64,000 bases of DNA, from the NCBI GenBank assembly GCA_022925895.1, contig JAKSYS010000071.1, positions 1 through 64,000 of the forward strand. The letters are read 5' to 3'. The notes below the pieces were generated by a model. It saw nothing but the letters and a program-made list of their open reading frames with translations, made no database searches and was not told the origin of the DNA. The DNA is from Fragilaria crotonensis. Taxonomy: Eukaryota; Bacillariophyta; Fragilariophyceae; Fragilariales; Fragilariaceae. This document shows positions 13,462 through 24,880 of this stretch, piece by piece. The position numbers were made by a program, and so were the translations under genes. Numbering within the stretch: position 1 is the first letter of the stretch; each line of letters begins with the position of its first letter.

Positions 13462-13500
13462 TACTTGTTGCGAATCATTAACTGCGCAATCTAAATCAAT

Positions 13501-15538
13501 CTAAGTCCAATCAGGATCAAAGAATTGACACGCTTCGCAGGTTTGCTTGCATGCAACAGCAACATCGAGGAATCGGCACAAATACCCAAACAACTGTGAG
13601 TTCTCGCTCAACCAGACACAATCCTTCTGTCCCATCTCGTCGTCAACGAGGAATGTGTCCTTGGTGTCCGCACAATCACTGCGAGTTACAGGGGAGCCAG
13701 CATCAACTGGGGCAGAAGTCGTAGGCATTGGGCGGGTGGGATATGGAGTTGGTGAGGTGGGAGACTCGATTGGGCCAGTGTTTGGGGCTGTGATGAATAC
13801 GGGCGATGGGGTGCTGCGAAAGAAAAACGGTGCAGAAATTGCAGTGGGTGCCGAGACTGGACCAGGTTCGGGAATCAGAAATGGTGCAGCGACTGGTGAT
13901 GTGGGGAAGGAGAATGGTTTGGGCGATGCTGTCGTTTGGATAGCAGCTGGGTCAGGTGTTGTCGCAATTGGAAATGGTTCAGCTGTGAAGCCGAATGGAC
14001 TAGCAGCTGGTGGAAATGACACAGGCGTTGCTGCTGGTGGAAATGACACAGGTGTTGCTGCTGGTGGAAATGACACAGGCGTTGCTGCTGGTGGAAATGA
14101 CACTGGTGTTGCTGCTGGTGGAAGTGACACAGGCGTCGCTGCTGGTGGAAATGACACAGGCGTCGCTGCTTCTGGTGGAAGTGACACAGGCGTTGCCACC
14201 GGGCCGGGAGTTGGAGGAGGGACAGGTTCCCCCGAGGGTACAGTGGGAGGCGTCGACTGTGTGGGTGGGGTTGCAGCCGGAGGCGTGGTTCCAGTGGCGC
14301 CGGGGGTGGGGACACTGAATGTCTTGGTCTCGCCGCTACCAAATTGCCCATCGCTTGACGCCAACAACAACTCGCCGTCTGACATCTCCGCGTAGATTTT
14401 ATAGTTGCCATCTTGAAATCGGCAACAAATACCGTCTCCAAAGGTATCACGAATTTGAAAGTCGTAGTTTCCAGGCCTCAACTTGATTCGCTCCTGCACA
14501 AGGCCAGGAGTATCGAGCGAACCGACCGGCTTGTCCATAACGATTTCCTCGCCAAGCTTGATTGACCAGCCAATTTCGTTCGGGTAGGCGTCGTATGTGA
14601 TGTCAAGCCGAACAGAGACTTCTCCATCTCCGCTGTCTGTGCCGCCAGCGGTTTCGCCACAGTAGTCAGGCGGTTCGCTGGAAAGATTGCAAATCTGGTC
14701 TTTGATCCAATCGATTTCCCCTGACACACGACTGTAAACGCCTGGAAACCCTGGCTGTGCACATCCGTTGCCCCAACTCACAATTCCTACCTGAGTGAAG
14801 GCATCACCGTTTCGAATAAAAGGGGCCGCCAGAGTCACCTTGGCAGCTGTCCTTTCCTCCACCAACACCTGCACAAAGCATGGTGGCTCCATTGATTTTC
14901 CCGCTATAGTTGACATTGCACGTTTCGGTCGGGATGTAGTTTATGACGACCTCCTGCAGCGTCGAAGGTTGAAAGCTGCCTCCTTCAGAAGTTGTTCCAT
15001 AGCCAATTACCGTCAGTTCTTCGCCATTAACAGGACACTGCCATCCTCATTCAACAAAGCTGGCTGCATATCAACTGGCGAGTCCAATTGCATGACAAGG
15101 AAGTCGTGGTCGACAGTGTCGGCTTGGTACGATGGGTGAATCTGTCGCTGCTTGATGGCTCTTTTCACGCCACGTCCTTCCGCCTCCCCGATTCCGAACG
15201 TTCGGGACGAGCCGACATAAACTGTGACCGACTCGATTCCAGCGCAGTGGGCAGCCGACAGAATGATATCTGAGATGACACGACATTAAGACAGAATTAG
15301 CATGGGTATCGATTGCAGTTAGCATCGCGATTTGCACGAAGAGCAATTTACCTTTATGGATCAACGAAGCACCACATCCTTCCCATTCAACGAAGAATGG
15401 GTATCGTCCTATCTCCGCGTCAACCCCTCCTACAATACGAGAATGGTTGTCGGTCACTTTCGTGCCGTTTGATGCATGAATTGCACGAGCCCCGACAAGT
15501 GCAGTAAACAGAATCCTTCCAACAGTTTTGATCCTCAT
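13501..15538 (-). CDS. Secreted trypsin-like serine protease with repeat linker and Cys-rich tail
   Basis: The start at 15538 gives a signal peptide ([19 protein letters not shown]), then the activation site RIVGG. An 82-bp intron (15351-15270) splices to ILSAAHC, carrying the catalytic His. The catalytic Asp lies in [12 protein letters not shown] and the catalytic Ser in CQGDSGGP, with VSWGNGC downstream, so the S1A triad is complete. After the protease come a beta-rich domain with GDGICC and [10 protein letters not shown], common in diatom secreted proteins, a 9-residue tandem-repeat linker (PPAATPVSF-like), more Pro/Ser/Thr, and a tail with six or more Cys ending [10 protein letters not shown], resembling a ShK-type module. 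Frame changes are needed near 15034 (CC for an expected CCC) and 14818-14825 (TTTT run next to GDSGG). Both are in homopolymers, so error is likelier than decay. Confidence 0.8.
14003..14194 (-). repeat. 27-bp coding minisatellite (seven copies) in the protease linker
   Basis: Seven tandem units of 27 bp (the last 30 bp) encode PPAATPVSF-type nonapeptides on the minus strand. Units differ by single substitutions (for example GGAAATGAC against GGAAGTGAC), so the array is not freshly amplified but is likely still length-variable between strains. It separates the protease domain from the C-terminal Cys-rich module. Confidence 0.9.
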
Positions 15539-17136
15539 AGTGAAGCTACCGGTAGTCGATTATTTGTGTGATGCTTAATTTCCTGAATGATTTGGAAAGA
15601 GGGTTGGGGAGTCATGGTTTCTTCACTTGATCCGTTATCGAGGACCCGACCTACCACGAATTATATCCTTCAAGACATTCGATCCAAGAACTAGGATCCA
15701 CGTCTCGATATCTCCGCCGGGCCAAAGCAACGGGATGCCGGGATAAATAATGCGACGTTATTATTACTTATCACTCCAATATAAGTACTGCATACATATG
15801 TGCTATGTATGCCATACGACGGGTGGCTCTTGAACCTGGTACCCTATGCATAGGTACAGTCCATGTTCCACGTTTATCGACATGCATCACATATACGACT
15901 ACTAGTAGCATATGACATGCAAGCCAAACAAAAAAGTTATATGATTGTGAAATGACTCATTGATTTCAAATATGAATCAAACTGGAGTACAAGTACAGTG
16001 TACTTGGCCGAATATGTACTGGGTACTGTAGTCCACGATTACATTCATACGCCAGCTATCGCTTGAGTTCGGAGTCGTGGCAAAAGCATGTTTCGCTCTT
16101 CACACCTCCTACTACTTGTATGTACCGTATTTCTCGGAGATTTGTACCCACCAAATGTACATCGAGGGGTGCCGGAATCCCACCAAATGTTCATCAAAAA
16201 TGTCAGATGGATATGGAATCCGTGAAAAATAACTGAATGAAAAGACGGAAAGTGAATATTTAAACTTGTCTTCTGATTAGAATATACATGCATAAGCTTT
16301 CAGAGGAATTCAAATGATGACGTTTCAATGAAATGCCAGGATTTTTCTGGCAAAGGATAAAAATCGGCATTCATTTTTGAGTCGAGTGGTTCGAAAATGT
16401 ACATAATTTTGGGAGTAGTGGGTACTGGAATGTGAGGGGTACAAGAATCTCCGAGAATTACGGTATTGTGGTAGGTACTAACCTTAGGTAGAACAAGGTT
16501 GCTACGGTACTTGTACTGACGATGCAGATTACATCTTACTCACAGACGAAGCATATCGCTGATGACGAGGAGTGATTTGGTTTATTGTAATGAGTAATCT
16601 TGGCTTCTTCTATGTGTGCATCATGGAAATATCACTCCTTATCGACCTGGCTGCATGTCGAAGAAACAACGATCAATGGAAGTCACCAAGATGGCGAGCA
16701 AAAGCATGGATGTGTGATAGCAACATTATGGGTGCCACAGCTTTCCGAACACGCGATACCGGCGAGCGTGACTGACGAGGATATAGCGTGGTTAGAGCAA
16801 TTAGATGTCTCATCGGCAAAACACATCGAAGATCAGTTGTTGAGTCAGAATAGTGAGGAAAGCTCATCAATTGATTCAGTCCTATCGATCCGTTGTTTCT
16901 TGTTTAATCATCAGTCTCAAGCAAAACGCAACAGCAGATCGCTTGGTACTTACCAAGTCCGTCGTCTGCGCACGGGTAAACCAAGAAAGCACGCGCTGTC
17001 GACTGTGATGATGAAACAAAAAAATGGTTAACGCATGGGTACTTTCACGACGTTGGGTCTGAGGGCAAACCAGGTGATGGATCGTCTTCTGATTCGCCGA
17101 TCTCATTTCGAGACCCTACTAACGTACCACTCTCAA
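15539..17136. other. Intergenic region holding a MITE and GTAC-rich sequence
   Basis: The exact palindrome CTACCGGTAG lies at 15546-15555, directly upstream of the protease start. A mariner-like MITE occupies 16123-16465. An open frame at 16600-17031 has no recognisable domain and I do not support it. The rest is AT- and GTAC-rich. Confidence 0.5.
16123..16465. mobile_element. MITE with about 28-bp terminal inverted repeats, TA target (Tc1/mariner-like)
   Basis: The left end reads TACCGTATTTCTCGGAGATT and then TGTACCC. The right end, reverse-complemented, reads TACCGTAATTCTCGGAGATT and then CTTGTACCC, so the ends differ by one substitution and a 2-base gap. Each end begins with TA, compatible with the TA target duplication of Tc1/mariner elements. 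The inside (about 300 bp) is AT-rich with no transposase, so it is non-autonomous. A similar word (TCGGAGAATTACGGG) near 44357-44371 may be a second degraded end. Confidence 0.7.
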
Positions 17137-20100
17137 TTACTGCATTCGCATTTTCTTCTTAAGAAGGTTGAAACGACCAATATCGCCTTTCCTTCTTGGG
17201 CCATTCATTGCAAACATTAACGCGAAGTCGGCATCAGAAAACTCTTGATGGTTTCCACGGTAATAAGCTTCTAACTCCTCCATCTCAACCTCCATCATGG
17301 CCATAAAACTGGCAGAGCGCTCGAAGGATATCGCCGCCAATTCATCTTCCCAGAACGAGTTATCGAATTTCGTTGCTCCCTTCAGATCACGGTACAAAAC
17401 AGAGCCACTTCGGTCCAAAGCCTCAACTCCATTCAATGTAAGGGGCGACTTGGATACAATTCCTTCACCCCTTGCAATGATTCGAACTGTTTGCATCAAA
17501 AACAGAGGGATGTACTGCTCTAGTGAGGAAAAAATGTAGGCAGTGACTGCGTTTCCGCCTGCTTCTCTCAAGTTATCGCTTGCGCCAGTCAAATACTCGC
17601 CAAGGTCGTTCACGCATGATGGGATCCGAACGGCATCCTTAGCGACAATAGTAGAACTTTTGCAGATCTTTTGCAAACGAGTGACGCTACGGGAATGTCA
17701 TTATGTGGTCAGATGTCTGAATAGGAAAACAGGTGTTACCACGAGAAACCACTTACCACTGCATCATCATGTCGATGCGACAGAACTTCGCAACCTTCAG
17801 TCCGTGCGCCTTGATAGTCTTGATGGCCTCCCTCAATGCTCGTGTAGAGGTCAGCGCCTTCTCGTAGGTCCCACTGCTGTGCATTCGAACTTTCAGTCGA
17901 GCCTCCAGCAAGCTGGAGAGTTTCAACAAACTATGGGCAAGACTGCACGCATTAAGCAGCTCCTCGTCAGCACAGCATACAATTGGATGACTTTGACTGT
18001 CTCTTGTGAACTCAAGAATAGACTTCAGATGGACTAATTCGAGTGCCAACACTTGCTCTTCCTTCTCGACACCACCCAGGAGATCAGTGTTGTGATGCTT
18101 GTTCTTGTCACTGTTGGCATTTCGCGACTTGTTATCCAACGCGGATGTGGTCGAGGTAATCGCTCCATTGTCCCTGAGATCAGCATCGCCCAACTGCCCC
18201 GCTTCGAGGAGATCGCCATCGGCATAAGCATTTATTAGCTGCTGAAACGCCTTCCGCCGCTCAACAATGGATGAAAAGGTCTTATCTTTGCCTTCTTTTG
18301 AGGTTTCCAACAAGAGATGCAGCGCCATCTTGTCCTTGCAGAGCTGCGCAACACGAGGATTGACACGGGAAATAAAAGTAAGGATAGTGTGTTCCAAGAC
18401 TCCAACCAAGTGAAGGTACATCTTCTCATCCTTGGGTAAACGATGCAATGCCATGAACAAAGGCCCAGTTGAATTGTACAAAGCCTGACAGGCTATACAC
18501 ATATCCACGTCTTGAGGCTCGTTCGAGTTGGGACGCCCATACAGCGTCCTATCAATGACCGGCAGGAAAGCATCTTCGTGCTCCAGTGCCTTGGTCGTTC
18601 CACTAATGGCTTCATGTTGCAGGACAGGTATGAGCTGCTTCTTGATAACATCATCCAAGAAGTGGATAGCTTTCTCTTCTTCGTAGCTTTTGTGCGATGA
18701 CACATTAGCATCTTCACCTGTAGCTCGAGATAGCTCATTCTGAAGAGCGTCAATCTCGGCAGTCCAAACAGCCACAGAGCGACGGAATTCCAACGCATGA
18801 CGCGACTCGGGCGTTGTGTTGGTCTTGGGCATGAGCACATTGGCGACAAACTTAGACGCGTTCTGTTGCATCTGATTGGCACGCGACTCTGGTTGAAGAG
18901 AAAGATTGTCTTTCTTGTGGCTCTCGGTGATACCGAGGGAAAACAATCCATGGCTATCGTTTGGCTCATTTGCGTTCTTGGAACGGCGATTCTGATATCC
19001 ATGCCGGTCGTGATCATCGAAGTCGTCCTCTTCCTTGATGCAGGCAATCAAGAAATCCTTGAGCTCCTTCTGCATTGCATCGTAGGCAGCGACCAAAACC
19101 GATCGCATCGCCGTTGACTTATCCTTATAGGAATGCAGATTTTTCTCATTCGCCTGTGCCGAGATGAAAGAATGTTAAATTTGTAACCCTTGGTTTAATA
19201 CATCCGTACAATCCACTTACAATCCGATGTCGAAGAATCTGAGTCAAGTGCGATAGACGGATCATGACACATCCAAAGGAAGACAACAGTCCGGTCAGAT
19301 GGCGACGAAAGTCCTTCAAATCACGACGGCGGAGGCGCGAAGGGTTAACCTTATCCAACCTCGCAAACGTTCTAGCCTGCTCCTTTTGCGCCAACTTACG
19401 AATCTCCTGAGCGAGACTCTCGTTGAGGGTACGTTCGACATCATCCAATCGTCCCAATTTGGCAAGGCACTCCACCAAGATACGAAGGGGTAGAACATGA
19501 TCCGTGTACCGAGGAAGGTTACGGCCTTGAGGATCATCTTCGTCCCAAACGCTAGCTTCTTGTAGTACCTCGCCGTTCATCATTGATTCCTCAAGACATC
19601 GCTGCTCATCGGCCTCTAAATCCAGCTCGGCTTCAAGAAGGGATCCAGGGATCACCATTTTGGGAATGTGGGAGTACTGAGCCCCAGGCTTTTCACGAGC
19701 AACTGATTCTTGAGAGAACCACGATGTCACACTGTCATCATCGTCGTCGACGTCCTTGTCAGCGTGAGCCAGGGTCAATCGCTGCTTGGCGATGAATGGA
19801 TTCTTCATCCCATTGTTGCGCTGATCTGATGCCACACTAGCAGCCGATGAGGTGACCGCACTCTTCTCAGTTTTCTTCCCGTCGTCGATAGCAATCGAGA
19901 TGGCATTTCCAGTGCGAAGATAAACAACATCAAATAAAGTGTCCCAAATGATTTGATCTGCGCGTTGCTTGCGATCTGTGATTTGCTTGGTGATATTTTG
20001 CAAAGCACTGACACTCGCCACGTTTGGCGAAAAGGCAATGTCCAGCGCCTTGCTGAGAGTGACAACAGCAGCACCAATGCGGCAAGGACCCGGAGGGTCG

Positions 20101-20765
20101 ATGAGATGATCAAAAGTTCCTGGTGCGGCTCGAATGATATCCATTTTTTCAAGCAAGGACAAAACGGCTTCGCACTCGAGTTTCTTCAGCCACAGCTCTC
20201 GTAAGGACATCGCAGCCGCCTGAGCAGCGGTTGCTTCTCCGACACCAACTGGGTTCGAACTTCCCAACGTCTCCTTGATATCACGCACCTGACGGCGGAG
20301 GTGTCGCACCATGTTGACAGCGTCGCTGAATTGGCGAGCCACCTTACCTACCTGAACAACACTTGAATTTAAATCGGCACAGTGGCGAACTGACATGTGT
20401 TCGATGGCCTCTTCGACGACTGCCTGCTGCTTCTTCAACGCACGGTAAGCAGGGTTGTTGTTCCGTAAGACGTCACGATTGGTGACGCCAGTGATGGGAT
20501 TACCATCCATTTGCGCACCCAAGACATCAATGACTCGTTGGAGAGTATGGAACTTGCGAGGATCGTCAAAGAAATTGTCATCGACTTCATCTCGCAGACG
20601 TCTCTCAAGCTTGTCTAAATCCACGTGATCTCCGATGCGTTCGAACTCAGGCTCGTCGTCCTCCTGTTCATCGTCATCGTCTGGGTAGTCCATGTCATAG
20701 TCATCGTCAGGTAGCTGTGGCATCTTAGAACATGCGATGCGGAATAACAAGGGAACGACAACCAC
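17137..20765 (-). CDS. SEC8: Exocyst complex subunit SEC8 (EXOC4)
   Basis: Three exons: 20765-19221, 19153-17757 and 17686-17137. The introns of 67 and 70 bp have GTAAGT donors and AG acceptors, and all phases agree, giving about 1,163 residues, somewhat longer than the roughly 975 of animal Sec8. A start at the second Met (20723, MPQLPDDD, good context) is more likely than the first. After an acidic N-terminus, the Sec8 helical region is recognisable: NSSVVQVGKVARQFSDAV, a coiled-coil RHLRRQVRDIKETL, then LWLKKLECEAVLSLLEKMD. The C-terminal exon is helical and ends with FNLLKKKMRMQ. Sec8 is a core subunit of the octameric exocyst that tethers secretory vesicles to the plasma membrane. Acidic and Ser-rich inserts (around residues 330-350) look disordered. 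A Mutator-like element lies only about 30-70 bp upstream of the start. Confidence 0.85.
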
Positions 20766-20802
20766 CTATTTGAATGCTGCCGAACGGGCAAGTGATGTGA
20801 AG

Positions 20803-21924
20803 GAGAAAGCTTAATGTCTATATATTTCGATCTATTTAGAATCTATATCGAAGATAAAAGTAACCACTTTTGATTACATTTATCTTCATTTGTCCTTCAG
20901 CCCCTTGGACGTCATCCCATCTTCGATTTTCACCAATCAGACTGCTCAATTACTCGGCTGTTCGCAAGATCGGCGCTGGCCCGGTTGCCGAATTTTTGTT
21001 TCACATTCATGGCGCATGTGTAACATACTTGTGTACGTTGCCGGTATGCATTATGCATACTACGTACACCGTTTATAATCTGGGTTCTGGTAAAATCCAA
21101 ATCGACCCCTCAAGTATTTTAAAGACAAACCTACAACCGCTTATTACTCAAAGTCTACGAGTCGATATCATCTGTCAGCTTATGGTACTACCGGTACTGT
21201 TGTACAACACCGCGTTCAATGATTTAAAAGCGAGTACTGCAGTACAGCACTATACGTACGAATATAGAAATGCGGAATACACCGTAGATTCTATGCCAGT
21301 ATCAGGTTCTCGGAGTAGTCCAGTAGCGCAGTACTCGATTGTGAAACCTACAGTACGTTGATACCGGTAGCCTCCTGTTTATTGTTGTTGTCCTGGTTCC
21401 CTGTCAAAAAAATGCATTGAACATCTATCAAAAACAACAAGTTTCATTCCCACTGTCACTACAACTGACTGCAATTGCTACATGTAATACAGACACAGAA
21501 TGGAAAGTAAATTAATTAATGAACTACAGAGATATTACATGCAGATTGTCTGCAGTTGAGGGTGCATTGTGCCAAATTGCAATTGTGGAGTATTTGTGTA
21601 ATCAGTTTTCGAAATGTGTACGATACCCGTACCTTGAGTACCATTTCTACGTATGTGTGTAGGAGAAGTACGTAACTCCCGTGGCTTTCAAATTCGGATT
21701 TGGGCGCGGCTCCGTCGACCTGCATTCAAAATGCACCCTCGTAGACCCCAGCAGTTATCCCAAGTAAGTCATATTGGATACACATGGGATGAGATTGTAA
21801 GTGCATTGAGGGGTTCGTATCGATGACGTCGAAACGAAGCTACATTAATGTGTTCATGTATCGATAAGTATATCTTCGATATAGATTCTAAATAGATCGA
21901 AATATATAGACATTAAGTTTTCTC
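20803..21924. mobile_element. Non-autonomous Mutator-like element (54-bp TIRs, 9-bp target duplication)
   Basis: The left end 20803-20856 and the right end 21871-21924 are reverse complements over 54 bases with a single mismatch (20809/21918). Both flanks carry the same 9 bases, GATGTGAAG, at 20794-20802 and 21925-21933, as expected of a target-site duplication. A 9-bp duplication with long TIRs starting GAGAAA is characteristic of Mutator-like elements. The 1.0-kb interior has no transposase; its open frame at 20870-21361 has no recognisable domain and overlaps GTAC-rich repeats. The near-identical TIRs and perfect duplication indicate a recent insertion. It sits between SEC8 (-) and membralin (+), next to the SEC8 start. 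Confidence 0.9.
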
Positions 21925-22535
21925 GATGTGAAGCTGATGAAGGTGCTACCAATCGACGCACTATTGGCGTAGGATTTACTACAGGATGAGTATTCATATG
22001 CATATATCTCATACCCAAACCTATGACATGCTACGCTTTATTTGTAGGAGGTTGGGGGAGGGGACACTCAGCAGCGTACGCAAAGCCGCAAAAGCTGGCG
22101 GGCGCAAAAATGTTGATTCCGTTGCGACGTACGTAGCTCACATAAGGACTGGAGTGCTCCTCGTGTGTGTGGGGCAAGGATCATACATCATACGGCAATG
22201 AAGCTGGCATCATTCGTCAGAAACCCTCATTTACCGGATTCAGAGTGGAACAATAGTACAGAGTAGTAATGTAGTTCACGTTACGGTACTAGTAGATGTT
22301 TGCCAGTACTACTATGTTCGGTTGACATTTGACTTCATCAACATGTCACTGTCCGGAGAAGGGATTGGCAAGTTTTCAGCCGAACGACAGCCGTCGCTCA
22401 CGTCTCGACATTCACAAGAACGAGCTTTCATAAGTGTAACACGTGACTACCTGCAATCGCGCTATTGCCTCTCAATCATTGTAGAGGAACTGTTCCAATC
22501 TGATAATTTCCCCTTTATCCGTGTAGACAACGACC

Positions 22536-24104
22536 ATGGAACGGGTTTTGTACAATATTCATTCTCAACTCTGCGGTGCAGCCCTTCGAAGAACGTCATC
22601 GAAGTCTCGGCTATGGCTGGAATACAGTCTTGCTCGCTGGAGTCTGCGGATTCTCAATCTTGTTTGTTTCACATGTTAGCTTTGTTTATCGACAAGGCGT
22701 ACGATCAATACCGAACAATTGCTTAGAATCAATTCCTAATTTTGATCCTAAAGCCGATGTCACCCATGTGCAATTGCTGGACGAACACCAAGAAAGTTAT
22801 GCTATAATGCTGAATGCAGGGTCGTGTCAGTCAAATTCAACGACAATCTACTACTCATTTTCAAAGACAGAAGGTTTCCTGCTCCTACCGATGGAGATGC
22901 TGCAGAAGCACAATGTTTCGACGCAACTCGTGGGCGTTTCCAAGTCGAATGCAAATTGTTTCGGCGAGCCCTTTTTGCAACGAGTTGTATTTGGTGTGGT
23001 TGGTCCAGACACAGTCATCATCAATTGGCTGTCCGTACTCGGGGATGGATTGCTGTACAATCCACGGACACACGTGATGCTTGAATCCTTTCAAACAAAG
23101 CACCTTTCATTATGGAGAACTCCTGCTGTGTCGGGTCGAATTTTGGCTGGAAAGGCAGGTGTGGTCCTCACCAGTATCTTTTTGTTCTTTATCACCACAA
23201 CCCTCACGTCGTTCACGCTAAGAGAGACGCAACAACGCATGTTGGAGTTTACGATTCAATTGCAAAACCATGTACGAGAAGATCGTTCCTTGGGAAAGCT
23301 CATCTTCATGCACGTTTTGGAAAATTTAGTCTTTGTTCCAATCATGCTTGGGATGATGTTCTTTCTTATTGAATTTTACGCTGGTGACAAGGTTCTGGCG
23401 TTCATGGTTCAGAGTGTGGTATGGATTTGTGAAGTATTTTCAGTGGTCTCGTTGCGATCCAGGGAGGGTCTTCGCTTTTTCCCCCGCATCTTTTCCTGCT
23501 CTTCCTCGTCTTTCATGTCTACCTCTTTTCATGCCCGCATGGATTCTCATACACTGCCCTGGCTTCTACTGTCGCATTTTTGCTTCATTCCATGCTTTTC
23601 TTTTGGAATCGATACGAACTTGCAGCCGTGGCGCATGGATTGGTGACTCTCGACCATCCCCGGATGGGCAGCGAGGAATCGTCAGACCACCCGTTCATCC
23701 CACGACTAGACACTCATCACGAAACGCCAATTACACTCGCTCCTCGTGCTCCTCGTCGGGAAAATTCTATTTTGAGCGAAGCAACGGCGGATCGGAGTGA
23801 AGGCGTGAGTCGATCGGCGAGTGGTTTGTTTCAACACGACACGGACGAGGATGACTCTTGTCTTTACATGCTCAGCGGCGAGGTGGTCTATCAACGCCGA
23901 GCTCGCACATCGTCACCGTCGTCATACTCTGGAGATGGCAGCACGCCAAGGCGACGAGCCACATCGACTAGCGAAGACCAAATCCCACTCGAAGTGCAAA
24001 CAACGTCGCCGTCGCTTCAACTGGACCTGACACCACGAACAGGATCCTCGTCGCGAAACAACGAGTATCGAGCTTCAAGGCCTGGCCTTTCCTTTCCTTT
24101 TTAG
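22536..24104 (+). CDS. Membralin (TMEM259) family ER membrane protein
   Basis: The central frame (22576-23646) matches the membralin family. A first membrane segment (VLLAGVCGFSILFVSHVSFV) is followed by NCLES, the luminal region with FGVVGPDTVIINWL, then SLWRTPAVSGRILAGKAGVV with a second membrane segment, and MHVLENLVFVPIMLGMMFFL. Family-typical ends RFFPRIF, then SYTALASTVAFLLHS and MLFFWNRYELAAV, follow in another frame that continues to 24104. TTTT at 23491-23494 instead of five T would explain the shift. At the start, ATG 22536 (CGACCATGG) encodes MERVLYNIHSQLCGAALRRT, a basic leader like that of membralins, but one more shift near 22625 is needed to join the central frame, so the N-terminus is less certain. 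Membralin is an ER protein linked to ER-associated degradation. The C-terminal 150 residues are Ser/Thr/Arg-rich and disordered. Confidence 0.75.
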
Positions 24105-24880
24105 TTCTTTCCTGGTCTGGAGCCAACTTCTGGCAGGGTTCCTCGAAGCGCATTGGCCATGTGTCATGTGCATTCCTGCTCGAGCCGTCCTGGAGCAACT
24201 TGTCACTCCCGAATGTCCTCTTAAAAGTCGTTCTTTCATGAGCTTGTATCAGCTCTCTGTTGGTAGGTGCGGTACGATGCGCCGTCACAAGACGTGAGAA
24301 GTTCTCTTTCTCAATCACAACGGTTTCTATTTTAAGTTCTCTGTCGTGAAGATGAACTACCGGTAGGTTCGGAGTGTGGGAAAATAGTATTAAGTGATGG
24401 GATAGCTCTTGAAGTGAGATTCTACAGTACCGACGAATAGAGCGCGTACAGTATATGGTACACGGAGTACTACAGTACTCCGAGTCTATCATAATCTTTA
24501 TTTGTGTACGACGGTATGTCATAAATGTACTATTCACTGCGTTCTATACTGTTTCACTCCAGTACCGTAATGTGAAGGAATTTGGAATGTCGACGTGGAT
24601 TATCCGACGACTTGCTGTAGCTGAACCAAAAGATATTATGCATCTGCGCTCACACTTGCGAATAGATGGATGTCGTCACAAGTCGTCAGTGATATTGGTG
24701 AGATATCGGGTTAGCTTTTTGCCCAGCACGCTCGCAATCGCCGACTCCAGGCTCCAGGCGTCATCGACCATCGACCCATCGACGCCTGTCAAGGACAAAG
24801 GCATCAACAATACAGCAAAAAGTCGTTGCACATCGTCTCTAGTTAGCCAGGCATTTGCCTCCACAGACAGAAGAAAGCCG
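24105..24880. other. Intergenic region between membralin and the first PLGG1-like gene
   Basis: An exact CTACCGGTAG palindrome lies at 24357-24366, and TACAGTACTCCGAG-type words occur around 24420-24490. No coding frame is supported. The gene-proximal 200 bp presumably holds the promoter of the next gene. Confidence 0.4.

Noticed and set aside
13547-14395. 282-residue plus-strand open frame rich in Gly/Val/Ala
   Set aside because: It is the antisense shadow of the repeat-rich protease C-terminus.
16600-17031. 143-residue plus-strand open frame downstream of SEC8
   Set aside because: No recognisable motif, signal or splice structure, and an improbable start. A short acidic helical stretch is not enough to call a gene.
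20870-21361. 163-residue open frame
   Set aside because: It lies inside the Mutator-like element, is made largely of GTAC-rich repeat sequence and has no domain.
22322-22726. 134-residue open frame overlapping the start of membralin
   Set aside because: The membralin frame and its first membrane segment lie in another frame over the same bases. This frame shows no conserved sequence.
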